Shown here piece by piece: positions 24,604-33,585 of a DNA stretch of 57,864 nucleotides. Made by a program: the position numbers and the translations under genes. The DNA lies in the NCBI GenBank assembly GCA_025352125.1, contig JANXTZ010000066.1, positions 1-57,864 on the forward strand. Direction: 5' to 3'. Within the stretch, counting starts at the first letter, position 1. Each line of letters starts with the position of its first letter. Source of the DNA: Deinococcales bacterium (lineage in GTDB: Bacteria; Deinococcota; Deinococci; Deinococcales; JAAFIG01). The notes under the pieces are model-generated. The model saw only the letters and a list, made by a program, of their open reading frames with translations, searched no databases and was not told the origin of the DNA.

Positions 24604-25901
24604 GCCTGCGTTGGCGTTTGACGCTGCTGTATGCCAGTCTTTTGGTGGTCATTGGCACGGTCATCGGAACAGCCGTTTTTTTTACGGTGCGGGCTGGACT
24701 GTACCAAGTCCTTGACCGTTGGTTGTGGCAAGCCGCCCAGGATTTTGCGCGTCCGTACTCGGAACATGAAAACCAAAAATTACCAGGGCTGCACGATAAG
24801 ACCAACAAACCGCCCGATGCGGCTTTTTTTACCATTTTCAGCCAACCGCTCGAGCAAGACCAGCATCTCGATCCAAGCCCAGTCGTGCCAGTTTTTACTG
24901 AAGGCATTCGCAGTTTGTCAGGCTACCGCGTGGCGATGATCCAAGCCCAAAATGGTTACTGGGTGCAAACCGCAAGGCTCGAGACGCAAACCCAAGCCAC
25001 CCTCGATGCGGTCTTAAAATTTCTGCTGATCGGTATTCCCGTGCTGTCAATAATCGGTCTGGGCGTCGGTTATGTTTTTGTCGGCAGGGCATTTGCGCCC
25101 ATGAATTCCGTGGCAGAATTGGCAAAACGCATTGCCCTGTCCGGCGAGGTTCACGAACGCGTTCCCGTGCCGATTGGGAAAGACGAAATGGTACACCTGA
25201 CCTCCACCGTCAACGCCATGCTCGAGCGTCTGGAATTGTCCTTGCAACGCGAACGCGTCTTTGCGCTGGCTGCCGCCCACGAGTTGCGCACGCCGCTGAC
25301 CAAACTGCTGGCACGTATCGAACTGACCTTGGAGCAACCGCGCACCATCCTCGAGTATCAAAGTGCCTTGACGGGCTTGCAGCTATCGGCATCGCAGATG
25401 AAACGCCTGGTGCTGCACTTACTCACGTTTTCCAACAGCGGTCAACTGCTCAACCCGCAACGCCTCGACCTTGCCAACCTCGCACTCGAGTGCAGCGAAG
25501 CCGCCGAGGACGCCTTGCAAGCCAAACACCAAAAACTCGAGCTTGATTTGCAGAGCGCCCCGATCAAAGGTGATCCCGAAAATTTGCGTCTAGCCATTGG
25601 CAACATCCTGAAAAATGCAGTTTTGCACATCCCCGTTGGTTCGACTCTCTTTCTTTCCACCAGCACCAGCAAAACCCAGTCCATTCTCGAGCTTGCCGAC
25701 AATGGCGCTGGCGTCTCTGAAACCGACCTCGAGCGCATTCGATTGCCGTTTCAACGCGGTTTGGGTTTGCAGAACATTGAAGGGTCGGGTTTGGGTTTGG
25801 CATTGGTGGATTCGGTGGTCAAACAGCATCAGGGCAACCTCGAGTTGGGTGCTGCCACGCAGGGTGGTTTGTTGGTGAGGTTGGTATTTTCAAAAGCATA
25901 A
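24600..25901 (+). CDS. sensor histidine kinase
   Basis: The 433-residue kinase starts at GTG 24600. It has two membrane helices (about 8-30 and 137-162) around an extracytoplasmic sensor of about 105 residues, a HAMP region, the H-box AAAHELRTPLTKL with His227, and the ATPase N and G boxes (NILKNAVLHI, ADNGAGVSE, GSGLGLALVDSVV). It would phosphorylate the upstream response regulator. The signal is unknown; neighbours suggest something sensed in the envelope, perhaps a metal. Confidence 0.95.
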   Translation: MSLRWRLTLLYASLLVVIGTVIGTAVFFTVRAGLYQVLDRWLWQAAQDFARPYSEHENQKLPGLHDKTNKPPDAAFFTIFSQPLEQDQHLDPSPVVPVFTEGIRSLSGYRVAMIQAQNGYWVQTARLETQTQATLDAVLKFLLIGIPVLSIIGLGVGYVFVGRAFAPMNSVAELAKRIALSGEVHERVPVPIGKDEMVHLTSTVNAMLERLELSLQRERVFALAAAHELRTPLTKLLARIELTLEQPRTILEYQSALTGLQLSASQMKRLVLHLLTFSNSGQLLNPQRLDLANLALECSEAAEDALQAKHQKLELDLQSAPIKGDPENLRLAIGNILKNAVLHIPVGSTLFLSTSTSKTQSILELADNGAGVSETDLERIRLPFQRGLGLQNIEGSGLGLALVDSVVKQHQGNLELGAATQGGLLVRLVFSKA

Positions 25902-26105
25902 TTTAATGTGTGGTGCTTCACATGAAGCCCTTAAACGTAAGCCAAAAAAAGACAGAAAATCTCGAGCCACACATGTAAAGAACTTAAACTCCCTTCTCTC
26001 CGAGGAAAGAAGGGACCATGCCCGAAGGTGCGTTTTATGGTCAAGACAGGTCGGGGATGAAAGGGCACAGATTAATGCCCCACCCCAAAAGCCTATACTG
26101 CACCC
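25902..26105 (+). other. 204-bp intergenic region with two hairpins
   Basis: CCCTTCT and AGAAGGG (25991-26014) form a 7-bp stem around 10 nt, and GGGCA with TGCCC forms a second small dyad near 26065-26081. An open frame through the region (MCGASHEALKRKPKKDRKSR) resembles the tail of some TnpB proteins, but too weakly to call a transposon remnant. The last bases hold the TATACT box of the U32 gene. Confidence 0.35.
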
Positions 26106-28634
26106 GTGAATTCTCGAGCGACCAAAAAACCCGAACTGATGTCCCCCGCCGGTGGGCTGTCCCAGATGCGTGCCGCGATTGAGGCGGGTGCGGATGCCGT
26201 GTACTTCGGCTTGGAAGGCTTTAACGCCCGCGCCAAAGCCATGAGTTTTACCCAGGAAACCCTGCCAGAGGTCATGGCACAATTGCACGAACGCGGCGTG
26301 ATGGGTTTCGTGGCGGTCAACACCCTGGTCTTTGACAGCGAACTCGAGCGGCTCGAGGATGAGCTTTTGGGCATTGCGGCGGCAGGTGCAGATGCGATCA
26401 TCGTGCAGGATGTTGGTGTGATGCAACTGGCTCGAGCACTCGCGCCAAAACTGGCGCTTCATGCCAGCACGCAGATGACCGTGACCAGTGCCGAGGGTGC
26501 AAATTTCGCGCAAAGTTTGGGCGCAAAACGCGTGGTGCTGGCGAGGGAACTCAGCCTCAAAGAAATTGAGAACATCCGTCAGAACACCAGCGTCGAACTC
26601 GAGGTTTTTGTTCACGGGGCGCTCTGCGTCAGTTATTCTGGGCAGTGTTTCTCGAGCGAGGCTTGGGGCGGGCGCAGTGCCAACCGTGGCGCGTGCGCTC
26701 AGGCGTGTAGGTTGCCTTATGAACTGATTGTTGACGGCGAGATGCGCGACCTCGGCTCGAGTCGTTATTTGCTCTCGCCGCAAGATTTGTTCGCGCTCGA
26801 GCAGATTCCAGAGTTGGTACGTATTGGCGTGGAGTGTTTCAAGATTGAGGGGCGTTACAAAGACGCCGAGTACGTTGCCGCCACCACAAACGCCTACCGC
26901 AAAGCCATCGATTCAGCTTGGGATGGACACGTTCAACCAGTCTCGAAACTCGAGAAGCAAAACCTCGAGCAAGTCTATTCGCGGGGGTTGCTGCCCGCGT
27001 TCATGCAGGGCACGAACCATCAGCAGGTCGTGATTGGTCGAGCGCCGCGCCACCGTGGTCTGAAAGTTGGGACAGTCACAAGAATCACCATGAAAGGCGT
27101 GCGGGTCTGGCTCGATGGCATCACCTTGAAGCCTGGCGATGGTCTGGTGTTTGACGCCGCCGATTGGCGCAGCCCACAAGAGCGCGAAGAGGGTGGACAA
27201 ATCTTTGAGGTGCTGTTTAAAGGCAACAAACTCGAGGACTCGAGCGGAATGCGTGAGGTCGAATTGCGTTTTGGCAACGGACAGATTGACCTTGGCAGAA
27301 TCTGTGAGGGCGACTGGGTTTGGCGTTCCCACGATGCGCAATTGGAGCGCGAATACCGTGAGTTCACGAATGCTGGCGATCCTGTGGCGCGGCGCGGTTT
27401 GAGTTGGCTTGTTTCGGGTGCGGAGGGCGAACCGTTGCGTCTAATGGCTCGAGATGAGCGGGGACGCGAAGTTGAAGGCGTAAGCGACATTCCGTTGCAA
27501 ACCGCCAGCAAACGCGCTTTAAACCGCGAATCGCTTTTCGTTGAACTGGGCAAGCTGGGCGACACACCGTTTTACCTCGAGAAAGTTGAGGTTGAACTCG
27601 AGGGGGATTTGTTCCTGCCACTCTCGAGCCTGACCAAAGCCCGTCGTGCCGTGCTCGAGGATTTGATGGCGTGGCGGCGCGAACCAAAAAAACGCGAATT
27701 GCACCCAGGGCAACTCCAGACATTTCACACGCCAAAACCCAAAATTGCGCCCACTCGAGATTTTGAGCTTTCAGTCCTGGTGCGAAAAGCCGATCAACTC
27801 GAGGCGGCAATCGCGGAACATCCAGATGAGATTGTGCTCGATTATTTGGAGTTGTACGGTTTGCGTCCGAGTGTCGAGAAAATTCTCGAGGCAGGTATAC
27901 GCGCTGTCGTGGCAAGCCCTCGGGTGTTAAAACCAGCCGAGGAACGGATTCACAAGTTCTTGCTCGATCTCGGCGCGAGTGCGGTTCTGGTGCGTTCGGT
28001 CGGATTGCTGCATACCTTGCTCGAGCATGAAGACCATCCAGAATTGCACGGTGATTTCAGTTTAAACGCCGCGAACGGCATTACGGCAAATGCGTTTCTC
28101 GAGATGGGTTTGAGCAAACTTGCGCCAACGCATGATTTGAACGCCAAGCAAATTACGGAATTGACCAACTTTTCTGATCCCAGCAAACTCGAGGTCATCT
28201 TGCACCATCACTTGCCCGTGTTTCACACCGAACACTGCGTGTTTTGCCGCTTCATGAGTTCGGGAACGGATTACACCAATTGCGGTCATCCCTGCGAAAC
28301 CAGCAGCATTGCCCTGCGCGACGAACGCGGACTCGAGCATCCAGTCATGGCGGATGTGGGTTGTCGCAACACCGTCTTTGGCGCGAGTGCACAATCTGGC
28401 GCGGCACACCTTACCGCATGGCGCAAGGCAGGCATCAAACGTTTCAGGCTCGAGTTCGTGCATGAAACCCCAGAGCAAGTCTCGGGCGTGATTGACGCTT
28501 ACAGGCGGGCGCTCGAGGGAAAGATTACGACCAAACAGCTTGAACGTGAACTCGAGCTTCACACGCCTTCAGGCATCACGCAAGGCAGTTTTGTCGTGCC
28601 GTTCTCTGACCTTGAGATGCTGCCGATGAATTGA
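26106..28634 (+). CDS. U32 family protein, RlhA-like (23S rRNA hydroxylation type)
   Basis: This 842-residue protein starts at a GTG that is leaderless (TATACT at 26094-26099, 6 nt, GTG). The N-terminal U32 barrel has ELMSPAGGLSQMRAAIEAGADAVYFG, then the four-cysteine cluster in ALCVSYSGQCFSS and RGACAQACRL (from about residue 173), which in RlhA holds an iron-sulfur cluster. A DUF3656-type middle follows, then a second barrel-like part with another cysteine set (HCVFC, NCGHPC, about 709-725). In E. coli RlhA hydroxylates a 23S rRNA cytidine. The extended two-part form here is longer than the E. coli protein; rRNA hydroxylation is inferred from family. Confidence 0.9.
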   Translation: MNSRATKKPELMSPAGGLSQMRAAIEAGADAVYFGLEGFNARAKAMSFTQETLPEVMAQLHERGVMGFVAVNTLVFDSELERLEDELLGIAAAGADAIIVQDVGVMQLARALAPKLALHASTQMTVTSAEGANFAQSLGAKRVVLARELSLKEIENIRQNTSVELEVFVHGALCVSYSGQCFSSEAWGGRSANRGACAQACRLPYELIVDGEMRDLGSSRYLLSPQDLFALEQIPELVRIGVECFKIEGRYKDAEYVAATTNAYRKAIDSAWDGHVQPVSKLEKQNLEQVYSRGLLPAFMQGTNHQQVVIGRAPRHRGLKVGTVTRITMKGVRVWLDGITLKPGDGLVFDAADWRSPQEREEGGQIFEVLFKGNKLEDSSGMREVELRFGNGQIDLGRICEGDWVWRSHDAQLEREYREFTNAGDPVARRGLSWLVSGAEGEPLRLMARDERGREVEGVSDIPLQTASKRALNRESLFVELGKLGDTPFYLEKVEVELEGDLFLPLSSLTKARRAVLEDLMAWRREPKKRELHPGQLQTFHTPKPKIAPTRDFELSVLVRKADQLEAAIAEHPDEIVLDYLELYGLRPSVEKILEAGIRAVVASPRVLKPAEERIHKFLLDLGASAVLVRSVGLLHTLLEHEDHPELHGDFSLNAANGITANAFLEMGLSKLAPTHDLNAKQITELTNFSDPSKLEVILHHHLPVFHTEHCVFCRFMSSGTDYTNCGHPCETSSIALRDERGLEHPVMADVGCRNTVFGASAQSGAAHLTAWRKAGIKRFRLEFVHETPEQVSGVIDAYRRALEGKITTKQLERELELHTPSGITQGSFVVPFSDLEMLPMN

Positions 28635-28638
28635 AAAT

Positions 28639-28663
28639 AACCTCGAGCGTAATACTCGAGGTT
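28639..28663. terminator. CTCGAG-based hairpin between convergent genes
   Basis: AACCTCGAG and CTCGAGGTT form a perfect 9-bp stem with a 7-nt loop, just after the U32 stop and just before the SEC-C stop. It probably ends transcription from both sides. It is one example of two CTCGAG copies paired as a terminator stem. Confidence 0.65.
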
Positions 28664-28669
28664 CTGAAA

Positions 28670-28914
28670 CTATTTTCTGAAGTAATGGTTGCGTTGCACA
28701 CCGTCATAACGTCCAGAGTGCAAGCAACAGTTTTTGAAACCTTCGCCTGCTATCGCAGGGGCATAAATCGTTGCGTCCAAGCTTCTCGAGCAATTCCTTG
28801 TTGCCATGCACCACGCGATGACCGCGTTTTACGTTGGTTTCACTGGGGAATCCTTTGCGGCGTTTGCTTGTGACCTCAAAAACCCACCTGTTCAATCAAA
28901 TCTCGTTTTCGCAT
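28670..28914 (-). pseudogene. SEC-C zinc motif protein with two single-base insertions
   Basis: Starting at ATG 28914, the frame reads [12 protein letters not shown] and stops. Removing one T from the five-T run (28882-28878) continues it as [13 protein letters not shown] and on to [11 protein letters not shown]. Removing one more base near 28749 restores [16 protein letters not shown] and a TAG at 28670. The rebuilt 80-residue protein carries a proper SEC-C motif (CPC, then FKNCC), a zinc site like that at the SecA C-terminus. The length of 245 nt is exactly 81 codons plus two bases. Either the gene is recently decayed or these are read errors; the second homopolymer-free change favours real decay slightly. 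Confidence 0.7.
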
Positions 28915-29012
28915 GGTTCTGACCTCCTGATAAAAGTCTCGAGAAACTCGAGCGATTGCAGGTTACAAGAACCTAAGCTTGAGCACATCGGCTGAAGTGC
29001 GTATTGCGTTTT

Positions 29013-29495
29013 TCAGATTGATTGCACTTGAAGAAAACCGTTCAAAATTTTGCAAAACTTTTCAGCCTCAAGTTGAGATCGAAAAGGGAATTCTTGCGTG
29101 ATCGAAAAAGGAATCTGATGCTCGAGCGTCAATAGAATTCCAAAAACTTTCAAGCTTTGATCCCATTGAATTTCGATGCTGGTGATGCTCGAGAGTTGGC
29201 ATTGACGCTTGCGGGTTTTTCCGATTAAACCAGATTGTTTTACCCCGAGCAGATCGCTTGTTCGATCTGCGAATAGCTCTAATGAACTTGGAATCAGCCA
29301 CCACATGAATCCAGCAAGCACCAGTCCGACAATTGTTAAAACAGGCAGCACGTGTAATAAACCACCGAGCAGCATCAAAACAAAAAACAGCAAGCCGCCC
29401 ATAACGTAGAAAGTGCTTTGGGTATTTTGCCTGATTTGCAAACGTGTTGAAGTTTGCTCAATCACATTGTTCGAGAGATTCGTGACAATACCCAT
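29013..29495 (-). CDS. two-helix membrane protein of unknown function
   Basis: The 160-residue protein has a cytoplasmic N-terminus, two adjacent membrane segments (FYVMGGLLFFVLMLLGGLL and VLTIVGLVLAGFMWWL) and a C-terminal soluble domain starting LELFADRTSDLLGVKQSG. The layout resembles PH-like domains of membrane-bound proteins of unknown role. A TAGCGT box lies 5 nt before the ATG, so it is probably leaderless. No family recognised. Confidence 0.7.
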   Translation of the reverse strand: MGIVTNLSNNVIEQTSTRLQIRQNTQSTFYVMGGLLFFVLMLLGGLLHVLPVLTIVGLVLAGFMWWLIPSSLELFADRTSDLLGVKQSGLIGKTRKRQCQLSSITSIEIQWDQSLKVFGILLTLEHQIPFSITQEFPFRSQLEAEKFCKILNGFLQVQSI

Positions 29496-29578
29496 GACTT
29501 ACGCTAACAAGCCAATTCAATCGCGTCAATGATGCTTGACCTTGAAACCTTTTCGCCCCTCAAGTCGTAACATCATTC

Positions 29579-31159
29579 ATGCGCTTCACCGTTTTGATCG
29601 TGCTTTTCATCTCGGGTTTTCTGGTTGTCCTCGCACAAAGCACACCACAAAATGCCGATCAGTGGTACGCGGCAGGGCAGAATTTTTTGAGAACCCGAGA
29701 TTACAAACAGGCAGAGCTAGCGTTTCAGAACGCTGCCAAACTCAATCCCAGCGCCGCAAACTGGCGTTGGTTGGGCGAGGCTCGGGTCAAGCTCGAGGAT
29801 TACGACGGTGCAACGCTGGCGTTTGACAGAGCCATTGGTTTGTACCGCAGCATCAAAGGTCAGGAAATCACGGCGGCGGCGCTCGAGAATTTAACCAATC
29901 CGTACCGTCAAGAGGGCGAGTTTTTTCTGCTCGACAGAGCCGAACCCGTAAACGTCAAACCCGCCAAACTCGAGCCTCGCTCTGGAATGCTGCTTGGGTC
30001 TTACGTGGATGAGACGGGCATCAACAAGCGCGATGGTCGGATCAACACGATGGAACGGGTGGGTGTGGGTTTTGCGGTGTATTTTCGTTATTTTAATTTG
30101 ATCGACCCCAGAGACGCGACGTTTGAGAAACCGTTTTTCCCAACGCGTTTTGCGGCGGCAATCAAACGCACTGGGGCGGCGATGCACCTCGCACTCGAGC
30201 CGAAAATGCCGCTCGCTCAAGTCTCGAGGGGGTTGATCACGGCGTTTGCCAAGGAGGCGAGACGGAGTGGTGTGCCGATTTTTTTGCGTTTTGCCGCCGA
30301 ATTTAACGACCCTGCAAACGAATGGTCACGAAATCCAAAGTTGTACGTCGAAAAATTTCAGATGGTGCATGACATCATGGCGGCTTACGCGCCGAACGTG
30401 GCGATGGTTTGGATGCCGATGGCGAGTCGGCTCGAGGTGATCGATCAGTATTTTCCTGGCGATGCGTTTGTGGATTGGGTGGGTTTGAGTTTGTACAGTT
30501 TGCCGTTTATCAACGGAAATATTCGAGACAGTGGCGAGCAGCTAAATCCGCTCGATGCGATCAAAAGTTTTTACACCAAGTACGCGGCTCGTCATCCAAT
30601 GCAAATTTCGGAGTTTGCCGCCAGTCACCGTACACTTGCCGCGCCAGGACAAAATTTTGATCTGTTTGCGCAGACCAAATTGCGGATGTTGTTCTGGGGC
30701 GCGTACCTCAAATTCCCAAGGCTCAAAAACATCAATTGGTTGGACATTGACATGATTGACGGCAGGTTTGTTGGCAGCCGTCAGATCGAGCGGCGCAACG
30801 ATTACCGCCTGTTCGTTCCTGGCAAACGCGAGGCTTACGGTGAACTGTTTTTTGAGCCTTATTTTTTGTCGGGTTTTGATCTCAACTCGAGCGTCAAACG
30901 CCCAATGCCATTTCCAGAAGTCTTGAAAATGTACGGCATTTTGCGGCTTGGGGCTTGGGTCAAAACCTTTGAACCCTACATTGCCAAAGTGGGCTTCTGG
31001 CTCGATGGGAGGTTTATCTCGAGCAGTGACCGTCTGCCGTATCAATTTGAACTGAACACCAACAGCATCAAGGCTGGTCTGCACACACTCGAGTTGCTGG
31101 CGTTTGATGCCAGGGGCAAGAAGTTGATCTCGAGAAAGAAGGTTTTTAAGTTGTTGTGA
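29579..31159 (+). CDS. secreted TPR protein with GH26-like glycosidase domain
   Basis: The 526-residue protein has a signal peptide (MRFTVLIVLFISGFLVVLA), one or two tetratricopeptide repeats (about 25-100, YKQAELAFQNAAKLNPSA), then a barrel resembling family 26 glycoside hydrolases. It has FLRFAAEFNDPANEW (candidate acid/base Glu near 240), VAMVWMPM, and PMQISEFAAS (candidate nucleophile Glu near 344). The C-terminal part is beta-rich. GH26 enzymes cut beta-mannans or related glucans; the substrate is unknown and the catalytic reading is by pattern only. A TAACAT box 5 nt before the ATG suggests leaderless expression. Confidence 0.72.
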   Translation: MRFTVLIVLFISGFLVVLAQSTPQNADQWYAAGQNFLRTRDYKQAELAFQNAAKLNPSAANWRWLGEARVKLEDYDGATLAFDRAIGLYRSIKGQEITAAALENLTNPYRQEGEFFLLDRAEPVNVKPAKLEPRSGMLLGSYVDETGINKRDGRINTMERVGVGFAVYFRYFNLIDPRDATFEKPFFPTRFAAAIKRTGAAMHLALEPKMPLAQVSRGLITAFAKEARRSGVPIFLRFAAEFNDPANEWSRNPKLYVEKFQMVHDIMAAYAPNVAMVWMPMASRLEVIDQYFPGDAFVDWVGLSLYSLPFINGNIRDSGEQLNPLDAIKSFYTKYAARHPMQISEFAASHRTLAAPGQNFDLFAQTKLRMLFWGAYLKFPRLKNINWLDIDMIDGRFVGSRQIERRNDYRLFVPGKREAYGELFFEPYFLSGFDLNSSVKRPMPFPEVLKMYGILRLGAWVKTFEPYIAKVGFWLDGRFISSSDRLPYQFELNTNSIKAGLHTLELLAFDARGKKLISRKKVFKLL

Positions 31160-31167
31160 TGTTCAAA

Positions 31168-31590
31168 TCATGACAGCAGTTGCAGCAGTCCGACAACAAA
31201 CGCCAGAATTCCAAAAATCACCATAATCCAGATGGTTGATTTTGGATTGGCAATCAGATACGAGTTTTCTGGGTGTTGCGGGTCGTAATGCACTGGGACT
31301 GGGTTGGGCAGGTTGTTGATGAGTTTATGGTTTTGCCAGTGGAGGTTGCCGGTTTGTTTGTGCAGGTACACTTGGTTGTTTTTGTATTCTTGACCATTCA
31401 CATGGTAGCTGTACGGCACACTGGGAACGTACCTGAAACTGACGCTTTGCATTGGTTGGTCGGTGTCACGCCCGGTGATTGAACCCATGACGGTCTGCCA
31501 GTGGCGGGTCTTTTGGATTTCTCGAGACAAAAAAGCCGCCATCCACCAAGCAAGTCCCGCAAAACACAAGTACAAGATTGCCAGAATCAT
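31168..31590 (-). CDS. DUF3592 membrane protein
   Basis: The 140-residue protein has an N-terminal membrane helix (ILYLCFAGLAWWMAAFL), an extracellular DUF3592 beta domain (TVMGSITGRD, VPYSYHVNGQEYKN, PVHYDPQHPENSYL) and a C-terminal helix. Role unknown; family members are common in secreted or envelope contexts. A GAGGTG site precedes the start. Confidence 0.8.
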   Translation of the reverse strand: MILAILYLCFAGLAWWMAAFLSREIQKTRHWQTVMGSITGRDTDQPMQSVSFRYVPSVPYSYHVNGQEYKNNQVYLHKQTGNLHWQNHKLINNLPNPVPVHYDPQHPENSYLIANPKSTIWIMVIFGILAFVVGLLQLLS

Positions 31591-31697
31591 GGTGCATCAC
31601 CTCAATCGGTTGGAAATTTAATTCATTCTAGCGCAATTGACATGACCTTGTTTAAGGTGTGATTGAAATTCAACATTGATATGTGATATATTACTTT

Positions 31698-32363
31698 ATG
31701 CCAACCGACAATCTTTTACCGCTCGAGAAAAGCTTAATGCGCGACGACGTGTACGGGCATCTGAAGAAAATGATCGTTCAAGGCACGCTCGAGCCAACCG
31801 AAAAACTGCGAGACATTGACCTTGCAACCAAACTTGGCGTTTCGAGAACCCCCGTCCGTGAGGCGTTGCGGCGGCTCGAGGATGAGGGACTGGTCGAAAC
31901 CAAACACAACGCCTGGACTCGAGTCTCCCCAGTGCCTTTTGATCTTGCCGAACGAATTTACCCGATCATCAGCACGCTCGAGCCACTGGCGCTCGAGATG
32001 GCGTTTGAAAGTTTAACCCCAGAACACTTTGCACAATTGCGTGATTTAAACAGCGAACTCGAGCAGGCACTGTTGTTGAACGATGCCAAAAAAGCCGCGC
32101 TGGTCGATTCGGCTTTTCATGACGTGTTTATTGTGGCAAGTGGCAACCCAGAACTCATTGCCATTCTCGGTGGTCTGAAAACCAATCACATTCGCCTCGA
32201 GATCACATACTGGCAGGCTGGTACTCAGGCATTGCAAAGCGTGCAAGAACATGCACGTTTGATTGCCGCACTTGGGCAGGGCAACCTCGAGCAAGCCAAG
32301 CGCGAACTGGCTTGGAACTGGATTCGGGCGCTGGACCGTTGGAACAAACGGTCAAATCCGTAA
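31698..32363 (+). CDS. GntR-family regulator with FCD ligand domain
   Basis: The 221-residue protein has an N-terminal winged helix (VYGHLKKMIVQGTLEPTEKL, LGVSRTPVREALRRLEDEGLV) and an all-helical FCD domain (about 80-215, with SAFHDVFIVASGN and a metal-binding His pattern). FadR/FCD regulators sense carboxylic acids. TATATT at 31687-31692 followed by 5 nt and ATG is a leaderless start; I use ATG 31698 rather than 31683. It heads the BenE/M20/PPOX/dehydratase gene set and probably controls it. Confidence 0.92.
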   Translation: MPTDNLLPLEKSLMRDDVYGHLKKMIVQGTLEPTEKLRDIDLATKLGVSRTPVREALRRLEDEGLVETKHNAWTRVSPVPFDLAERIYPIISTLEPLALEMAFESLTPEHFAQLRDLNSELEQALLLNDAKKAALVDSAFHDVFIVASGNPELIAILGGLKTNHIRLEITYWQAGTQALQSVQEHARLIAALGQGNLEQAKRELAWNWIRALDRWNKRSNP

Positions 32364-32406
32364 CATCACGAGCCTCGAGACTTTGAAAATATCGGTTAAG
32401 GAGCAC

Positions 32407-33585
32407 ATGAATCGTATCGCTGAATTGCGTCAAGCCTTGATTCTTCCCGCGTGGTTGGCTGGCATTCTGATTGTGATTGTCGGTTTTACAGGTTCGCTGG
32501 TCTTGACCTTTGACGTTGCCGAAAAAGCGCACCTCTCGAGCCAGCAACTCGGTTCTTGGGTGCTGGCAATCACGGTGGGCAGCGGCTTGTTGATGATCGG
32601 CTTGTCATTTTGCTACAAGTTACCCGTCATCACCGCCTGGAGCACCCCAGGCTTGGCGGTGCTTGCCTCGAGCTTGGCGCATTATTCGCTGTCCGAAGCC
32701 GTGGGCGCGTACATTTTTGTCGGTCTGGCAATCGCCTTTTTGGGCGCGACCGGTCTGTTCGAGCGCGTCATGAAACTCGTGCCGCAAAGTGTGGCGATGG
32801 CGGTTTTGGGTGGCGTGCTGCTCAAGTACGGGCTTGGTATTTTCAGCGCCCTCAACCTCGAGCCTGCGCTGGTCGGCGTGATGATTCTGGCGTTTCTGAT
32901 CGCCAAACGCATCAGCCGCGTGCCGATGGCGTGGACGTTGCTGGCAGGATTTTTGATTGCCATTGTGTTGGGCAAATTTCAAGTTGCTGGTTTGAAGCTC
33001 GAGTTTGCCCAACCCGTGTTGATTGCGCCCCTGTTTTCGATTCGTGCCATTGTTGGTTTGGGCTTGCCGCTGCTGGCACTGGCGCTTGCCAGCCAAAATG
33101 CCCCAGGGCTGGCGGTCATGCGGGCAAATGGTTATGAACCCCCAGTCAAGGGTGCGTTGGTCAGCACGGGCATTGTGAGCGTTATTTTTGCGCCGTTGTT
33201 GGGGCATGGTTTTACCCTGGCGGCAATCACGGCTGCCATTGGCAACAGCGAGAGCGCCCACCCGAACAAGGATTTGCGCTACGGCGCTGGCATCGCGGCT
33301 GGCATCATCAAAATTGCGCTGGGGTTGTTCGGCACAACCATCGTGGCACTTTTTCTGGCGGTCCCAAAACCGCTCGTCGCTGGCATGGCGGGGCTGGCGC
33401 TGGCGGGCACGATTCAAGGTTGCCTGGTCGGCGCGTTTCAAGACACCAAAACCCGTGACTCGAGCATCTTCGCGCTGCTGGTGACTGCCGCCGAAGTGCC
33501 ATTTTTTGGTCTGGGCAGCGCCTTTTGGGGTTTGGTGGCGGGCGTGGTGGTGCATTACGCGCTCGAGAATCGGAGGACGGCATGA
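32407..33585 (+). CDS. BenE-family benzoate/H+ symporter-like permease
   Basis: The 392-residue permease has about 12 membrane segments and the BenE pattern: LPAWLAGILIVIVGFTGSL, LPVITAWSTPGLAVL, then QNAPGLAVMRANGY and PLLGHGFTLAAITAAI. The family imports benzoate or other small carboxylates with protons. The start has a TAAGGAG site 43 bp after the regulator gene. Its stop overlaps the M20 gene by ATGA. The GntR/FCD regulator upstream is consistent with carboxylate uptake. Confidence 0.88.
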   Translation: MNRIAELRQALILPAWLAGILIVIVGFTGSLVLTFDVAEKAHLSSQQLGSWVLAITVGSGLLMIGLSFCYKLPVITAWSTPGLAVLASSLAHYSLSEAVGAYIFVGLAIAFLGATGLFERVMKLVPQSVAMAVLGGVLLKYGLGIFSALNLEPALVGVMILAFLIAKRISRVPMAWTLLAGFLIAIVLGKFQVAGLKLEFAQPVLIAPLFSIRAIVGLGLPLLALALASQNAPGLAVMRANGYEPPVKGALVSTGIVSVIFAPLLGHGFTLAAITAAIGNSESAHPNKDLRYGAGIAAGIIKIALGLFGTTIVALFLAVPKPLVAGMAGLALAGTIQGCLVGAFQDTKTRDSSIFALLVTAAEVPFFGLGSAFWGLVAGVVVHYALENRRTA

